A stretch of DNA of 64,000 nt. Origin: Grifola frondosa. Its lineage: Eukaryota; Basidiomycota; Agaricomycetes; Polyporales; Grifolaceae. The position numbers were made by a program, and so were the translations under genes. Positions 1-11,282 of this stretch are shown here, one piece after another; the first letter of the stretch is position 1; each line of letters opens with the position of its first letter. The stretch spans positions 1,488,001 through 1,552,000 of the forward strand of contig LUGG01000011.1 in assembly GCA_001683735.1 (NCBI GenBank). Direction: 5' to 3'. Below the pieces are notes generated by a model, which worked only from the letters and a program-made list of their open reading frames with translations, had not been told where the DNA came from and did not search any database.

Positions 1-926
1 AAAAACACACTGGACGCGTGCAGTCTCTTGCAGCTCCGGCTATGTGCAGGCATCTGGTAGCCTCGTGTAGCGTCTTGCCCGAATGCGGTATCTGGTAAGT
101 GCCTACATGCGCAGGCGCTTTTTGCTGATGTTGTACTTAAATCTAGTACAAGTATATAAAATGCATTACAATACATTACAATATGATCCCGGCAGTATAT
201 AATCGATCACCCGTGCTGCCCAGCCACGCCAGAACAGACCTGTGCTTGGAGCGCCTTGGAAGACGCCGGGCGGCTGGTAGCCTCATGGCTTCCCTTATCT
301 GGAAGCGTGCTTATGGCAAGGTCCTGGAAAAGGTACCTTGCGCCCGACTTTTTGCTGATGCCAATGACTCTACGTGTGTCTTCATCACACGTGCAGCGTC
401 GCATGTTCCACAGAACTATGGCACATGTAACAATTACCCTCAACAATGTGCGCTATACTCCCATAGAAGCCTATATTTATCCGTACGCAATTCAATCGAA
501 ATTGTGCTATGGTCTTCGTTGATACACGCGATTGGATACTCCAAGCGGCCTGGTTGTAAACATTCATTTTCTGTTACCTAGCTGAAGGAAAGTAATCCAT
601 TCCTGCTCTTACCACCAGTCTCACAGAGTCATCATGTTTTCCTCAGGTTGCCAACGAATGTGTCGGACACAACATGGTCTGGTGATCGGTTTCTTGCAAC
701 AGGTCCCATCTTCTGACCGGTACCAGCCTATCGATAGCTAGCAATATGTTGTTATTACGTGCGAGATGGTATCATTATGCTCTTCGTGGCTATTCTTTCC
801 TTTTTCGTCCTTCCTGACTCGTCGTTGGTCGATAGGGGTCGATCACATTCACGACACGTAACCCTTCCTCAAGGCATATCCTGTTTTCTCGACGAGTGGG
901 GACCTCGGATCCGATGCGGGCTTGTG
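1..926. other. Gene-free left flank with a diverged direct repeat
   Basis: No convincing gene is visible; the short ORFs here lack recognisable motifs and overlap in several frames. Two stretches, about 54-130 and 274-360, share the words ctggtagcctc and ctttttgctgatg in the same order and spacing class, so they look like an old, diverged direct repeat of roughly 80 bp. No transposon protein or terminal repeat was recognised. Confidence 0.35.
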
Positions 927-932
927 TATAAA
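927..932 (+). promoter_or_regulatory. TATA box of the first 2OG oxygenase gene
   Basis: TATAAA lies 44 bases before the ATG chosen at 976, a normal distance for a fungal TATA element. It supports that start over the in-frame codon further upstream at 922, which lies before the box. Confidence 0.4.
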
Positions 933-975
933 TTCGAGCACCACTGCTACTATTTTCTCATCACACCGCATTGCA

Positions 976-2398
976 ATGTCTGTACCCAGCGACGAACAAC
1001 TTCAGCGTCTCCGATCCACCCTGAGCGACAAGCCACCTTTCTGCAGCGGTATACTTCCTTTATCTCCGGAAAATTTCATCCTGTTTTACGGCAAAGACAG
1101 TCATGCACGGTTCGTTTTCTTTGAAATACGAATTTATCTCGACCACTTATCGTCAGCAATACGCTTGTCCAGACGTGTTGACCTCCTGAACGCCTCTGAA
1201 GACGACCTTGCGCGCCTGACAGAAGCTTGCGATCCTGCCACGTTCGGCGTCGCTCAGCAAGACGTCTTTGACGAGACATATAGAAAAGCTTTGAAACTCG
1301 ACAGTGCGAACTTCGCCGTCAAACTGGATGCCGCAAGCTCTGGTCTCTTAGAGATCATTCGCGTTGGACTGCTGGAAGAACATGAGGAAACGAAGGCAAT
1401 ATCCGCAGAACTATACAAATTGAACGTATATGGTAGGTATGATTTGTGTATGCAGTACTCGATGTCGGATTAACATGTCGAATAGGGAAAGGCTCTTTCT
1501 TTAAAGCCCACAAAGATACCCCGCGCGGCGAGACTATGTTCGGTTCGCTTGTCATCACTTTCCCCACTCCTCATGACGGAGGCGCTCTCGCTCTCCGCCA
1601 TAACGATAAAGAGTGGACGATCGATGCCTCGCATGCTTTGTCTAACCAACAGAGGCCTTGCGTTGCGTACGTCGCTTTCTACAGCGACGTCGAGCACGAG
1701 GTTGCCCTAATCACATCCGGGTATCGCGTTACGATAACCTACAACCTCTACTTTGCTGAACATCCCCCTTCCATTGCTGCAACTGCCATTCCTCAGCTCT
1801 CTACGCATGAGAGCGAGCTCAGGGCGGTCTTCCAAAGTCTCCTTGGCGACCCCACCTTCTTGCCGGAAGGTGGCCATCTCGGGTTCGGACTGCGTCATCA
1901 GTACCCTATCCCTATTGTGCCTTCGCGGTGGAAGAAGAACGCGCCAGACGTGCTGAAGGACCTGGCTCGTTGCCTAAAGGGCAGCGATGCAGTCCTCAGT
2001 GCGGTCTGCCGTGATCTGGGTCTGGATGCGTCGCTCAAGATGATTTTTAAGGACAAGGAAAAGCTGCTCTTGGTGATGTGTGACCGGGCAGTTAATCTGA
2101 AAGACGATGGCCAGGTTGAATCCTGCCTCTATTGGCACCTAGAGCAATGCTATGGAGGTCAAGCTGTGGGTTACTTGGAAGATGCTCGCTACCGCCGTGA
2201 TTATTATGCCAACGAGGGGAGGAGGAACCAAAGCTCGATCTACAGGTTTCTTGGGTAACAGAGTTAACGGACTTCAATCGCGTTGAGTCTCCGTATGTTG
2301 CTTACGGGAACGAAGCATCTCTAGGGTTCGCTTATGGGGACATCTGTCTCGTTGTTCGAGTGGGTGGAGCAGGAGAGCGTAACGCGATGGAATACTAG
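976..2398 (+). CDS. 2OG-Fe(II) oxygenase (prolyl-4-hydroxylase-like), frame broken near the 3' end
   Basis: Predicted non-heme iron, 2-oxoglutarate dependent dioxygenase of the fungal prolyl-hydroxylase-like type; substrate unknown. Exons are 976-1109, 1173-1432 and 1486 onward. The first intron is 63 nt, so it reads through in frame and hides in the ORF; its removal is supported by the homologous copies at 2.7 kb and 25.7 kb. The second intron is 53 nt. The protein starts MSVPSDEQLQ. Iron ligands are visible as HKD in KAHKDTPRGE and the distal His in SDVEHEV, and the 2-oxoglutarate Arg in GYRVTITYN. The conserved C-terminus (VTELTDFNRVES, ending near ICLVVRVG) continues in another frame from about 2222 and stops at 2398, so one base is missing around 2215-2225. 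All three active-site positions are intact, so this may be a functional gene with a consensus error. The family is clear; the substrate is not. Confidence 0.75.
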
Positions 2399-2719
2399 CT
2401 ACTAGCTGCCTTCGTAGGTACGCCATTCGTCGTACTCAGGGCCGTAGAACGAATGCGTGGATGGGAACTGTATTGCAACCAGATTACGATGACGTTCAAT
2501 TACTTGGGACGAATTCCAAGTGTGCAGTCTGATCTCTGATCCTGTAAGATATACATTATTTCGTGGATTCTACGGTGTAAGATCGGATGCGATCACCACG
2601 AGTACGGCGACATAAAAACTCTGTATTGTGATCACGGATTTTCGTATATATAACGGGGCTGTAAACGAGGAACCCATACAAGAGACTATCAAGCGACACG
2701 AGATCTGCGCTCAACAATA

Positions 2720-4080
2720 GACTACAACGTCTCGGATCTACTATCATCAACAAACCGCCTTACTGTGGCGGCACACTCCTACTTTCCCCTGGAGATATCA
2801 CGTTGTTCTACGGGAAAAATAGTACTGCAAGTCAAGTCTGTCGTGATGTGACATACACGATGCTGATACTCCGAATTGCAGGCGCGTAAGTTTATTGAAC
2901 GCACGGAACGAAGACTTGCAGCATCTCGCTGAAGCCTGCGATGCCGCGACGTTTGATACCGATAAATCGAATTTACGTGACGATCCTCATCGTAAGACTG
3001 GCAAACCTGATGTTGAAGACTTCGCGGTCAAGTTCGATGTCGAAGGTTCAGGACTTGTAGTGCTATCTTCGCCGACCTTTTGGAAGAGTTTTCTGTGAAT
3101 ATTGATGTGCGTACGGAGGTATGCAAGTTGAATGTCTACGATGTGGTTTTCGGCGCTACCATGCATGACCAATGTCAATAATTATGAACATAGGCAAAAA
3201 AAATGGTATGAAGGCTCACCGGGATACCTTGCGCAGCGAACTGATGTTCGGCTTCTTGATTGTCGTCTTTCCAACGCACTACGAGGGCGGCGCACTCATC
3301 CTTCGTACGCGTGACAAGAGCGAAGGGAAATTCGAGTGTCGGACGATCGACTCTTCTGCAGCATTCGCGCAGCATTGTCAGCCATACGTCGCCTATGTCG
3401 CGTTCTTCAGCGATGTTGAGCCCGAGGTTCCAGTAGTGAAGTCCGGATACCGGGTGACGCTCACGTATAACGTCTGTTAGATGAAGAAAGGCTCTCTCAT
3501 TTCCGGCCCCCCCTCCGTGCTTCCCGCACCTGTGAACGATCTCCGTTCAGGTTTGCATTCGCGGCGCTTCTAAATGATGCAAAATTCCTCCCCTAAGGCG
3601 GCCTCCTGGCCTTCGGTTTGCACCACAAGTATCCTCGAAACGTAAAGTTGGGCGAAAGTCATAATCCTGAAGTGTTGGAAGACTTCCTGAAGGGTAGCGA
3701 TATTATGTCTGCAGTGACCTAAACCTGGAGACATCCTTGAAGGTGGTCTATAAAAAGGCAGATGATGAGGAGCTGGTCATGTGCGACAACATGGTGGACT
3801 TCGGGTCTGAGCAGGTCAAAACACCTCTGCAAGGAACACGGAGGACTGCTTCTTACGTCGGGAGACATTCCGAGCAAGACGAAGGTGCACTGGGCGACGG
3901 AGATGTTAAAGGTCAATTTTGAGGAGACACCGTTTATAGCGCGCATGTCGAACCTTCCATTGCTTATGCTCACTATCAAGTCTGTCTCATTCTCAGCATC
4001 GAGGCGGTTGAAATACGACTTGCAGGAGATACGGCCCTTGATAGCCAGTTTTTGTCGGATTGTTCGCATATTGTATTTTA
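2720..4080 (+). pseudogene. Decayed second copy of the 2OG-Fe(II) oxygenase
   Basis: Runs parallel to the gene at 976-2398 but is broken throughout. The first exon (LQRLGSTIINKPPYCGGTLL) has no visible start codon. The second part (LLNARNEDLQHLAEACDAAT) loses frame near 3060. The core (KAHRDTLRSE to GYRVTLTYN) is open at 3172-3480 and then stops at the point where the family continues. Remnants of the C-terminal half persist to about 4080 in several frames, including VYKKADDEELVMCDN and WATEMLKVNFEETPF. The distal iron ligand is gone: SDVEHEV of the neighbour is SDVEPEV here. Loss of that His and the many separate breaks make this a true pseudogene, beyond what single consensus errors would explain. 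It is a tandem duplicate in the same orientation. Confidence 0.7.
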
Positions 4081-4920
4081 ACGAATGATCAAATTACGGG
4101 AGCTGTGGCGGACATGATTTTACTGTTAATGAATCAGCGGAAATTACACCCGGCTCAATGCTTAACGTGAGGTGAATGCGCACGAGATTCGTTCTGTCAG
4201 ACTGCCACCGACTCCACCAAGCAGCACCTGAGGAACAACACATGCTTATGTTGAGTATCGAGATGAGAATGTGGAACCCTCACAGAGCAAGTATTGGTAG
4301 AGAGGTTGCGGCGCGCGGAGGCAGTTTGGGCGCTTAAAGTGTGATACTTACCTTAGCAGGAAACATTCCACTGTTAAACACTCGTAGTATCTGAAGCATA
4401 ACATCCTTATAGCTTACAAGCCAGCGTAGCGCGTGTCAGTTGGGTAGGAGGATTCAAGAACTTCCAAGTCCCAGAGGATGTTTAAACTGAGGTATGATTG
4501 CCCGACACCATTTGCTGGTGTTTGGTTGCTTCTGTCACAAAGCCTTCAAATGATGAACACGCTTCAGGCTGGGAGATGAAAGTGCTACGGACCAGGGGCC
4601 ATGTCATTCACCCAAATCACCAGGGGTAAAAACTGGTAAGGAAGTGTGGAGGTGACATATCCGATTGCAAGTAAGGGAAGAAGAAAAGCCGGAGATGACT
4701 GTACCTTGTGCGTTACTTAGAAAGCACATGCACTCACCTTCGCATTCTACTTAGCTGATATGGGCGCGCCGCTCACAACGGTCTGAACAACAAGGGTGAT
4801 GATCAACATACAATCTGCGAAGATCAACTTCAGCTAGAATACACATAATATACCGGTCATGAGGACAGTAGGGCGCGGCCCGATACAACAGAGAGAGAAT
4901 GCTCAGAGTACGGACTGGTC
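4081..4920. other. Intergenic stretch, nothing recognised
   Basis: About 840 bases between the 2OG wreck and the 3' end of the minus-strand GH12 gene. No ORF with recognisable motifs and no tRNA or repeat stands out. Confidence 0.5.
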
Positions 4921-6287
4921 CTAAGACCGGCGGACCAGCCGCTGTCTACACGCCTTCAGAGTAGTGGTCGCCTTTGCACTGCCAGCAGTGCTCGTCGGGG
5001 AGGTCGTCTTCGAACTGCTGGCTACTCCCGATGGAGAGCTGGAGCTGAAACTGGAGCTTGAGCTTGAGCTTGAGCTGGAACTCGATGCTGCTTGAGAGTT
5101 GAAGCTGCCAACGGTCTGGACATCAACGCTGAAGTTGTTGATGACGAGGTCACCGCTCCCGGTGAATGGCTCAGTGCCGGTCTGAACGGCTTGCAGGAAC
5201 TATGGACGGTCTCACTTCAACGGCTTTGTAACAGAGAATACAATGCTTGAAACGGACCTGCGTGTTGTCAACACCCTGGTGCTGCACAAGATACTCTATA
5301 AAAGGTGTCAGTTATGAAGACGAGTACATAGGTATCCACCGGACGTACGGAAGAAGTCATTCAGGTCCGCATCGAAGTCGGTGATGTCACCTTCAGCCGT
5401 GATGAAGGAGAACACCTGCCAGTTGGAATTCGACCCTTGGTGTAGGTTCCAGGTGTGGTTGCCCAGCTGAAGATTGGACGCGACGTTTCCGCCGATCGGC
5501 CCGACACTGCGTGTAACATCATGTTCATCCATCTAAATGAATAGTGATCCGTGAACACGTACCCGCCACGTTGAGACAGCCATATCATGCTGTGCAGCAA
5601 CGGCGTTAAAGCATAGGCCAAGACGTTAACTAAATCATGACTTACATCTCGTAGGAAGAGGCTGATGATGCTGGGTCCCCAGATGATGGCACACCTGTCC
5701 AGATGTCGTAACTGTAAACAACGAGATATAAGACCATGCGGTTCCGGTCAAATTGGCCACGCACGATACGTCTGCTCGAAGGTCTGAAGATGCCGATTGG
5801 TAGTTCCACTGCCACGAAGTAGGTGCAGACTGGATCGCAGAGAGCTACAATAATATATCAGCAGCTGCGTGGATGGCCCTCAGAAGCATCACATCAACTG
5901 ACTTGCATTCCCTTGGCCGTAGTATGGAAGAGGTTGGGATCTCGAAGAAATTCAGTTTTAGTAGCGGGTAACATTAGACGCAAATCTTACAGCTCTTCAC
6001 GTTGTTCGGACTCCCTGACCAAGTGTAGGTCGTCGACCAGGAAGCGGAATTACCACTGGCCTTGACCAAGGTTGTACTCTGTGAACCCTGGCCAGAGCCT
6101 TAGCCATATCGTAACCGTCAGGCTACTCATTCTATGTTCTGAGCACCAAAAAAAACATACTTGCTCCCCAGAGATTTTGGCATAATGTGTAAACTCCAGC
6201 GGCAGTACAATCAAAGTCACCAGTGAGTGTTTGGGCATAAGCGCCAGCAGAAAGGACAGCGAAGGTGAAAAGACTGAAGAGACGCAT
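4921..6287 (-). CDS. Secreted GH12 xyloglucan-type endo-beta-1,4-glucanase with Ser/Thr-rich tail
   Basis: Glycoside hydrolase family 12 enzyme, expected to cut xyloglucan or beta-1,4-glucan outside the cell. Nine exons on the minus strand: 6287-6161, 6098-5991, 5940-5903, 5844-5765, 5711-5646, 5589-5563, 5506-5349, 5295-5258 and 5199-4921, giving 306 residues with no frame break. A signal peptide (MRLFSLFTFAVLSAGAYA) precedes QTLTGDFDC. The nucleophile Glu sits in YEIMIWLS and the acid/base Glu in QTGTEPFTG, as in the family. The core ends near NFSVDVQ and is followed by about 60 residues rich in Ser and Thr, with no binding module recognised, so this is a linker-like or glycosylated tail. 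Exons 1-3 and 5-8 have exactly the same lengths as in the GH12 gene at 9852-11031, so the two are paralogs. Confidence 0.9.
5054..5080. repeat. Hexanucleotide repeat coding poly-Ser in the GH12 tail
   Basis: Several consecutive, slightly varied copies of gagctt (minus strand: agctca) encode the run of serines in the C-terminal tail of the GH12 enzyme. Such arrays change length by slippage and so could vary between strains. Confidence 0.6.
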
Positions 6288-6357
6288 GATGGCGGATAAG
6301 TTTCAAGTAAGAAAATGTGGAAAGGAAGAAAATGTGGAATGGAGGAAGTGACACGCG

Positions 6358-6364
6358 CTTTATA
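6358..6364 (-). promoter_or_regulatory. TATA box of the minus-strand GH12 gene
   Basis: TATAAAG on the minus strand lies about 70 bases upstream of the ATG at 6287, a usual distance for a strongly expressed fungal secretory gene. Confidence 0.4.
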
Positions 6365-6738
6365 CTTATGATGGGAGAGAAACGCGTACCAGGGACGAGG
6401 CTCAAGACAAACGGGCGAAATTTTATCGGCGCCATTCCGAAAGCCCAGCCACGTGAAGGGAGCATTGTTCCAGTACGGCAGACATGCCACACACGCATTA
6501 TCAAGGCAACGGCAGAGGTGTGGGAACTTCATGAAAGTCGCGAGAGGCCAAGTGGGCCTCCACTGGAGACAACCACAGGCTTCAACGTTGTTTCGTCAAA
6601 GCCAGACAGACAACAAGATATGACAATTGTCGGGATGTCAGCACGTGCGGCGGAGAAAGATCCGGATGGCCTGTGAACGTCTGGATTCTAAAGCGCCTGC
6701 GCAGACGATTGCCAAAGTAAGAAATGCTTGTCAAATGT

Positions 6739-7279
6739 TTAGGGATATGGGGACGAAGGCCATCGCATGCGAACGTATTCTACATCACCTTTGTAGAAGG
6801 TATCTCCAAACCGTATCATGCCCCTCCGCTCATACCAGCCCGCCGCCGATATCCGTGCATCACACCAAACCACATCGCATTTCAACTCCGAACGAGCAAT
6901 GGAGAAAACGTGTTCCAAAAGCTTTGTGCCGATGCCTTGTCCTTGAAATGAAGGATCGCAAGCAAATTTCCGGAAACGAGCGGCAGAAGTGCCGGCGGGG
7001 ATCTCGGGGGTGATCGTCCCCGTTAATGGCAGAGGTTCTTTGAAAACCGAGATGACGGCGACAGGAATATCACGAGCAGATAGGAATGCTCCGTAGTGAC
7101 ACCCAGAGTGATCCTCAGGCAGTAGAACGTGAGAGACGGGGTGGTCAGGCCAAAGAACGGAGTGACGGAGAGGAATGGTCTGGTCCGCAGTAATAGGCAG
7201 TACATCTACTGGACCGATAAAGCTCAGACAAATATCTTTAAAGCCAGCAGAAACCTAACATGCCAAGGTCGCAAGCCAT
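6739..7279 (-). CDS. GNAT-family N-acetyltransferase
   Basis: Predicted acetyl-CoA dependent N-acetyltransferase of the GCN5-related fold; acceptor unknown. The second exon, 7208-6739, is open throughout and encodes almost the whole domain; it has no usable in-frame start of its own, so it is easy to miss. A short first exon, 7279-7255 (MACDLGML), joins across a 46-nt intron to give VDVLPITADQTIPLRHSV. The acetyl-CoA binding motif A is clear as QGQGIGTKLL, preceded by FRKFACDPSF and followed by a typical motif B region ending GWYERRGMIRFG. The total is 164 residues, normal for a single-domain GNAT. Another Met seven codons in could also serve as the start. The gene is divergently oriented to the ArfGAP gene, with about 200 bases between them. 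Confidence 0.8.
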
Positions 7280-7483
7280 TTCCAAAAATCTCGAGTTTGC
7301 TGCGTGCAGACTCCAGAGTCGAGGTCGTCGCTGTCCAAGACGTGTGAGTGACAGTTGTCACAGATTGTCACGAGCTTCAAGCCGTGACATTGCGTGACCA
7401 TGTTGTACCGTTGACACCGAGTTGGGCGGCTTGCACTTTCATAAGATCCACGTCGACAGCTCATATAACTGCTCTTGAGAATC

Positions 7484-9192
7484 ATGGCAGATCCAACAAA
7501 GGCTGAGACCGAACAGGTCTTCAAAGTATTGAAGGCGCAGAAGGGGAATAAGGTATGTTTTGTCACACGTTAGCTGCATATGCTGACAGTCCTCAGATGT
7601 GTTTCGATTGCCAAGCTCGCAATCCGACGTGGTCGAGTGTTACTTTTGGCGTGTACATCTGTTTAGAGTGCTCTAGTGTGCACCGGAACTTAGGCGTGCA
7701 TATCAGTTTCGTACGGTAAGTGTACGTCGTGCATACGTGTCCGACCAGTGCTGACATGCGGATCGTACAAGATCTACCAACCTGGACAGCTGGCAGCTCA
7801 ATCAGCTCAGGACAATGAAAGTTGGAGGAAATGCATCTGCTACAGATTTTTTTACAAAGCACGGCGGCGCAGCACTTCTAAACGATTCCGACACCAAGAA
7901 GAAGTACTCTAGTCGCGTCGCAGAACTGTACAAGAGGAGCTTGCACGGCGGGTGAAGGAAGATGCTGCTAGGTGAGATCCTCAATCTGCTTTCATTCGGA
8001 CGCTGGTGATTTACATGTGACGGATTAGATCCCCGACCGTGTAATTGTTGACGGTACTGTCGAGCTATCTTCCACTCCTACCCCGCCGGCTGGTGACGAG
8101 GACGACTTTTTCTCATCGTGGAACAAGCCCGCGACGCCAAAACCTACTGAAACTGCATCTGCGAGATCAACGCCACCCCCCATGATCGGCCGGTCCGTGA
8201 GTGCATCCAGTGCACCCGCTGCGCCAGCCTCGCGCACGGTCAGTTCATCTTCTCTCCGAGCAAATTCATCCTCCACCGTCGGCTCGCGTCCGACATCGAA
8301 ACTCGGTGCTTCTAGGCTTAACTCTTCCACCACCACTGCAACCAGTACAACCGCAGCGCCAAAGAAGGCCAAGCTCGGCGGGCTTGGTGCAAAGAAAGCT
8401 GCCGCACCGATCGACTTCGCAGAGGCCGAACGGCGTGCGGCGGCGGAGGCGGAGCGGGTGCGACAACTGGGGTACGATCGCGAGCGGGAGAAGGCGGAGG
8501 AGGAAGAACGCGCGCGGCAAGAGGTAGAGAAATCGGCGGCTGCAGTGAGCAAAGCAAGGCAGGGGCGAAAGTAGTTCCCGCTACCCAGCGCAGACGCAGC
8601 CGAAGGGCAACGCACACGATATGGAAAGGCTAGGGATGGGCATGAAGCGTCTCGGGTTCGGCGCTGTGCCTGTCGCCGCCGTTGCCTCAACCAGGTGAGT
8701 AACTCAAGTCGCATTAATTCCGGAGGTATCTGATATTTTTTGAAGTTCTTCTGCGGGCGAGGACGCACCGACGTATGCGCGGGAGAAGTTCGGCAACCAG
8801 AAGGCGATATCATCTGACATGTACTTTGGCCGGAATTCATACGATCCGGCGGCGGTCAGCGAGGCGCAGACGCGATTGCAGTCCTTCCAGGGTGCTTCTT
8901 CCATCTCGTCGAACCAATACTTTGGGCGTGACGAAGAGGAAGAGATAGCAGGTATGGGTCATGGGACGGACGGTGGTATTCTTGGCGATGGCACGCTCGC
9001 GGGTCTCGAGTTGGCGGAAAGGATGCGATTTCGAAGGTATTGGCGAACCCAGATGTGCAGAACGTGGGTGAGAGTATCAGAGCGGGCGCTATGAAGGTAT
9101 GTGGTATTGTGTTATCTCAAGCACCGATCGTTTCTTACTCACCAATATATCAACAGCTCTCGGACTACCTAGCTCAGATGTCTGAGCGTTGA
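7484..9192 (+). CDS. GLO3: ArfGAP of the Glo3 / ARFGAP2-3 type
   Basis: GTPase-activating protein for Arf, acting in COPI vesicle traffic at the Golgi. Exons are 7484-7552, 7597-7715, 7772-7971, 8029-8694, 8746-9096 and 9157-9192. The zinc finger has C-x2-C-x16-C-x2-C spacing (CFDC ... CLEC), followed by [15 protein letters not shown] with the arginine-finger region, and then [10 protein letters not shown]. The middle is Ser/Pro/Ala rich with a [11 protein letters not shown] segment and a charged coiled-coil-like run. The C-terminus shows the Glo3-type YFGRNSYDP and [11 protein letters not shown] motifs and ends DYLAQMSER. Four single bases appear to be missing, near 7934, 8556, 8590 and 9022, because the conserved reading continues in a new frame each time; the phase at the third intron may hide another. 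This is a core gene, so consensus error is the likely cause. Confidence 0.85.
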
Positions 9193-9274
9193 TGTGGGAT
9201 TAACTTTGCACTGTTCACTGGGCCAGAAAGTCTAATTTCCATGTAATCTCTCAATACCTCTTGTGGACTTCAAC

Positions 9275-9767
9275 TTATACATGTCTCCTTCTGTCACCAC
9301 CTTTTTGACTATCTATCTCTTTCGTTGTCTTACTGAGCAAACCTTGGGGCCTATAGGTGCCACGCGCGGCATTTGGGCGTGAGTCTCCATTGAACGATAC
9401 TGTTTTCCGTAACTTCTTCCGCAGTATTTCCTTCGCTGATCCTCCATCCAGGTCGTCTTGCACTGACAACAATTCGTTAGCCAGCAAACGGTTGTCCTTC
9501 GGTTCATTTTCGGTTTCAGTATCTCTTCAATGACTTCCCTGTTCATTGCTACTACACTACGGTCACTAGAACCGGTTCGCTCGGCATTCTGCCAACTGCT
9601 ATTGGGCTGTTGTGGCGACATCCTTGCTCTAAGCGTCCCCGTGCGCCATCATGCATCTCTTTCAATACATCGACTCGCTGTGCGCTCGTGCCATGGCCCC
9701 CGAAGATGTTGATGAAGAATATCCGCTTGCTGACTGCCCCCAATGATGGCAGCCTTTTTCGTGCCAT
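9275..9767 (-). CDS. Possible small gene of unknown function
   Basis: Not recognised. On the minus strand an ATG at 9767 starts MARKRLPSLGAVSKR, and coding-like reading can be followed through NREVIEEI into LLANELLSVQDDLDGG and KTVSFNGDSRPN, ending at 9275. It needs one or two frame changes. The reading is hydrophilic and has no membrane segment. It sits between the ArfGAP gene and the GH12 promoter and would share that promoter region divergently. It may equally be chance ORFs; confidence is low. Confidence 0.25.
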
Positions 9768-9800
9768 GTTTCCTTTAACGTCTGCGTTCCACTTCCATCG

Positions 9801-9808
9801 TATAAATA
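9801..9808 (+). promoter_or_regulatory. TATA box of the plus-strand GH12 gene
   Basis: TATAAATA lies about 45-50 bases before the ATG at 9852. It supports that start, which gives a clean signal peptide, over the in-frame codon at 9810 lying right next to the box. Confidence 0.45.
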
Positions 9809-9851
9809 TGTGAGACAGGTGTGCACATCACCCACTTGCAGTACTCCAATC

Positions 9852-11031
9852 ATGCTGTTCTCAGGGCTGTCTGTCTTCGTTGCTCTTGCTGCTAGCGCCG
9901 CTGCCCAGACCCTCACCGGACCTTTTGACTGTCTTCCAGCTGGTTCATTCACGTTATGCCAGAATCTTTGGGGCCGAAGTGAGACATCCATCCCTTTCGT
10001 TGATTGAGATGCCGCCGTTCATGAGAACACTATTAAAGCTGCCGGCGTTGGCTCGCAGAACTCGACGCTCATCAGTACTAGTGGGAATTCTATCTCGTGG
10101 TTGACGGACTACACCTGGGCGGAGGCCCCTAACAATGTCAAGAGCTGTGAGACTCCTCAATATCATTCTGTCGCAGTATATTGCTGAGTTGAAGCAACTA
10201 GATGCGAACGTTCTACACAACACCGCGATGGGCATGCAGGTAAGGAACCTCATTTATTATATCTCCTAGTAATAGTTTCAGGATAACATATTCCATTTCA
10301 GCTCTCTGCGATCACGACTGCCCCCACCATTGGCAGTGGTCCTATGAGGTCGAATCCTCAGGCATCCGAGCTGATGTTTCGTACGTCTCCTACGGGTGTG
10401 CTTTCCCTGTCCTATATTGAACATTCCTGCCAGATATGATATTTGGACTGGCGTACCTTCGTCTGGCAGCCCTGCGTCGAGCGCCTCTTCATTCGAAATG
10501 TAAGCTGCAAGGGGTGTATGCATACGCCTATGCAACTGACCTTATAACTTAGCATGATCTGGCTCTCTGGCCTTGGCGGGTAGGTTCTCGTTTCTCGAAG
10601 CCGGATACACCGACTAACAATACTATACACGTCCAGTATTCAACCCGTCGGCTCCCAAATTGTCTCTGGTATCTCTTTGGCTGGGTACACTTGGAACCTC
10701 TGGAGAGGACCCAACGCAAACTGGCAGGTGCTGTCTTTCGTCAGCGCGGACGGCAATATCAACGACTTCAATGCCGATCTCAAGGACTTCTTCGGTGCGT
10801 GCGAGACTGGAGCGCTGAGGAAATGAAGTTTATAACCTTCTGCGGAACAGACTATCTCATTGCGAACCAGGGAGTCGCATCTACGCAGGTATGCTGCTCG
10901 ATCATCAACGGCGAAGAACACAATTTAATCAGAGACTGCAGTTTTTGCAAGCGATCCAAACCGGCACTGAGCCCTTCGTTGGGAATGCGACACTTCTCAT
11001 TTCGAACTACAGTGTCGACGTTCAGGTCTGA
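9852..11031 (+). CDS. Secreted GH12 endo-beta-1,4-glucanase, tail-less paralog with one frame break
   Basis: Second family 12 glucanase, predicted to be secreted and to act on xyloglucan or beta-glucan. Exons are 9852-9978, 10039-10146, 10202-10239, 10302-10380, 10434-10499, 10553-10579, 10637-10794, 10851-10888 and 10942-11031. The signal peptide is MLFSGLSVFVALAASAAA, then QTLTGPFDC. The nucleophile Glu is in FEIMIWLS and the acid/base Glu in TGTEPFVG. Seven of nine exons match the GH12 gene at 4921-6287 in length. The fourth is 79 nt against 80 there; the missing base lies near 10329, between TAPT and WQWSYE, and breaks the frame. The protein ends right after SVDVQV, so it lacks the Ser/Thr tail of its paralog. 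About 243 residues once the frame is read through. It may be intact in the organism. Confidence 0.85.
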
Positions 11032-11282
11032 ATATATACTACGTGAAATCTGTTTTTCGGTAGCAAGGCCTTCAAATGATAGCACCAGCTCGCAGTATTA
11101 TTCCAATATAGACATGTATAAATAACTAACGAACAAACGCAACGATCGGAGAAAATCAAGCTGTAGCACCGGAGGTGGAAAAAAAAGGCTTTTAGATGTT
11201 CAATAAACATCGCATACGTACTCAGTCCATCTGCATTGCAGAGTGTAAGAATGACGAGAGGAGGAGCTCACATAGATTACCT

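Noticed and set aside
1110..1172. Coding sequence inside the first 2OG gene
   Set aside because: It reads through only because the intron is 63 nt; homologous copies lack these residues and it starts GT and ends AG.
8025..8840. Minus-strand ORF of 271 codons, Ala/Ser/Arg rich
   Set aside because: It is antisense to the low-complexity middle of the ArfGAP gene, whose plus-strand reading has conserved motifs on both sides.
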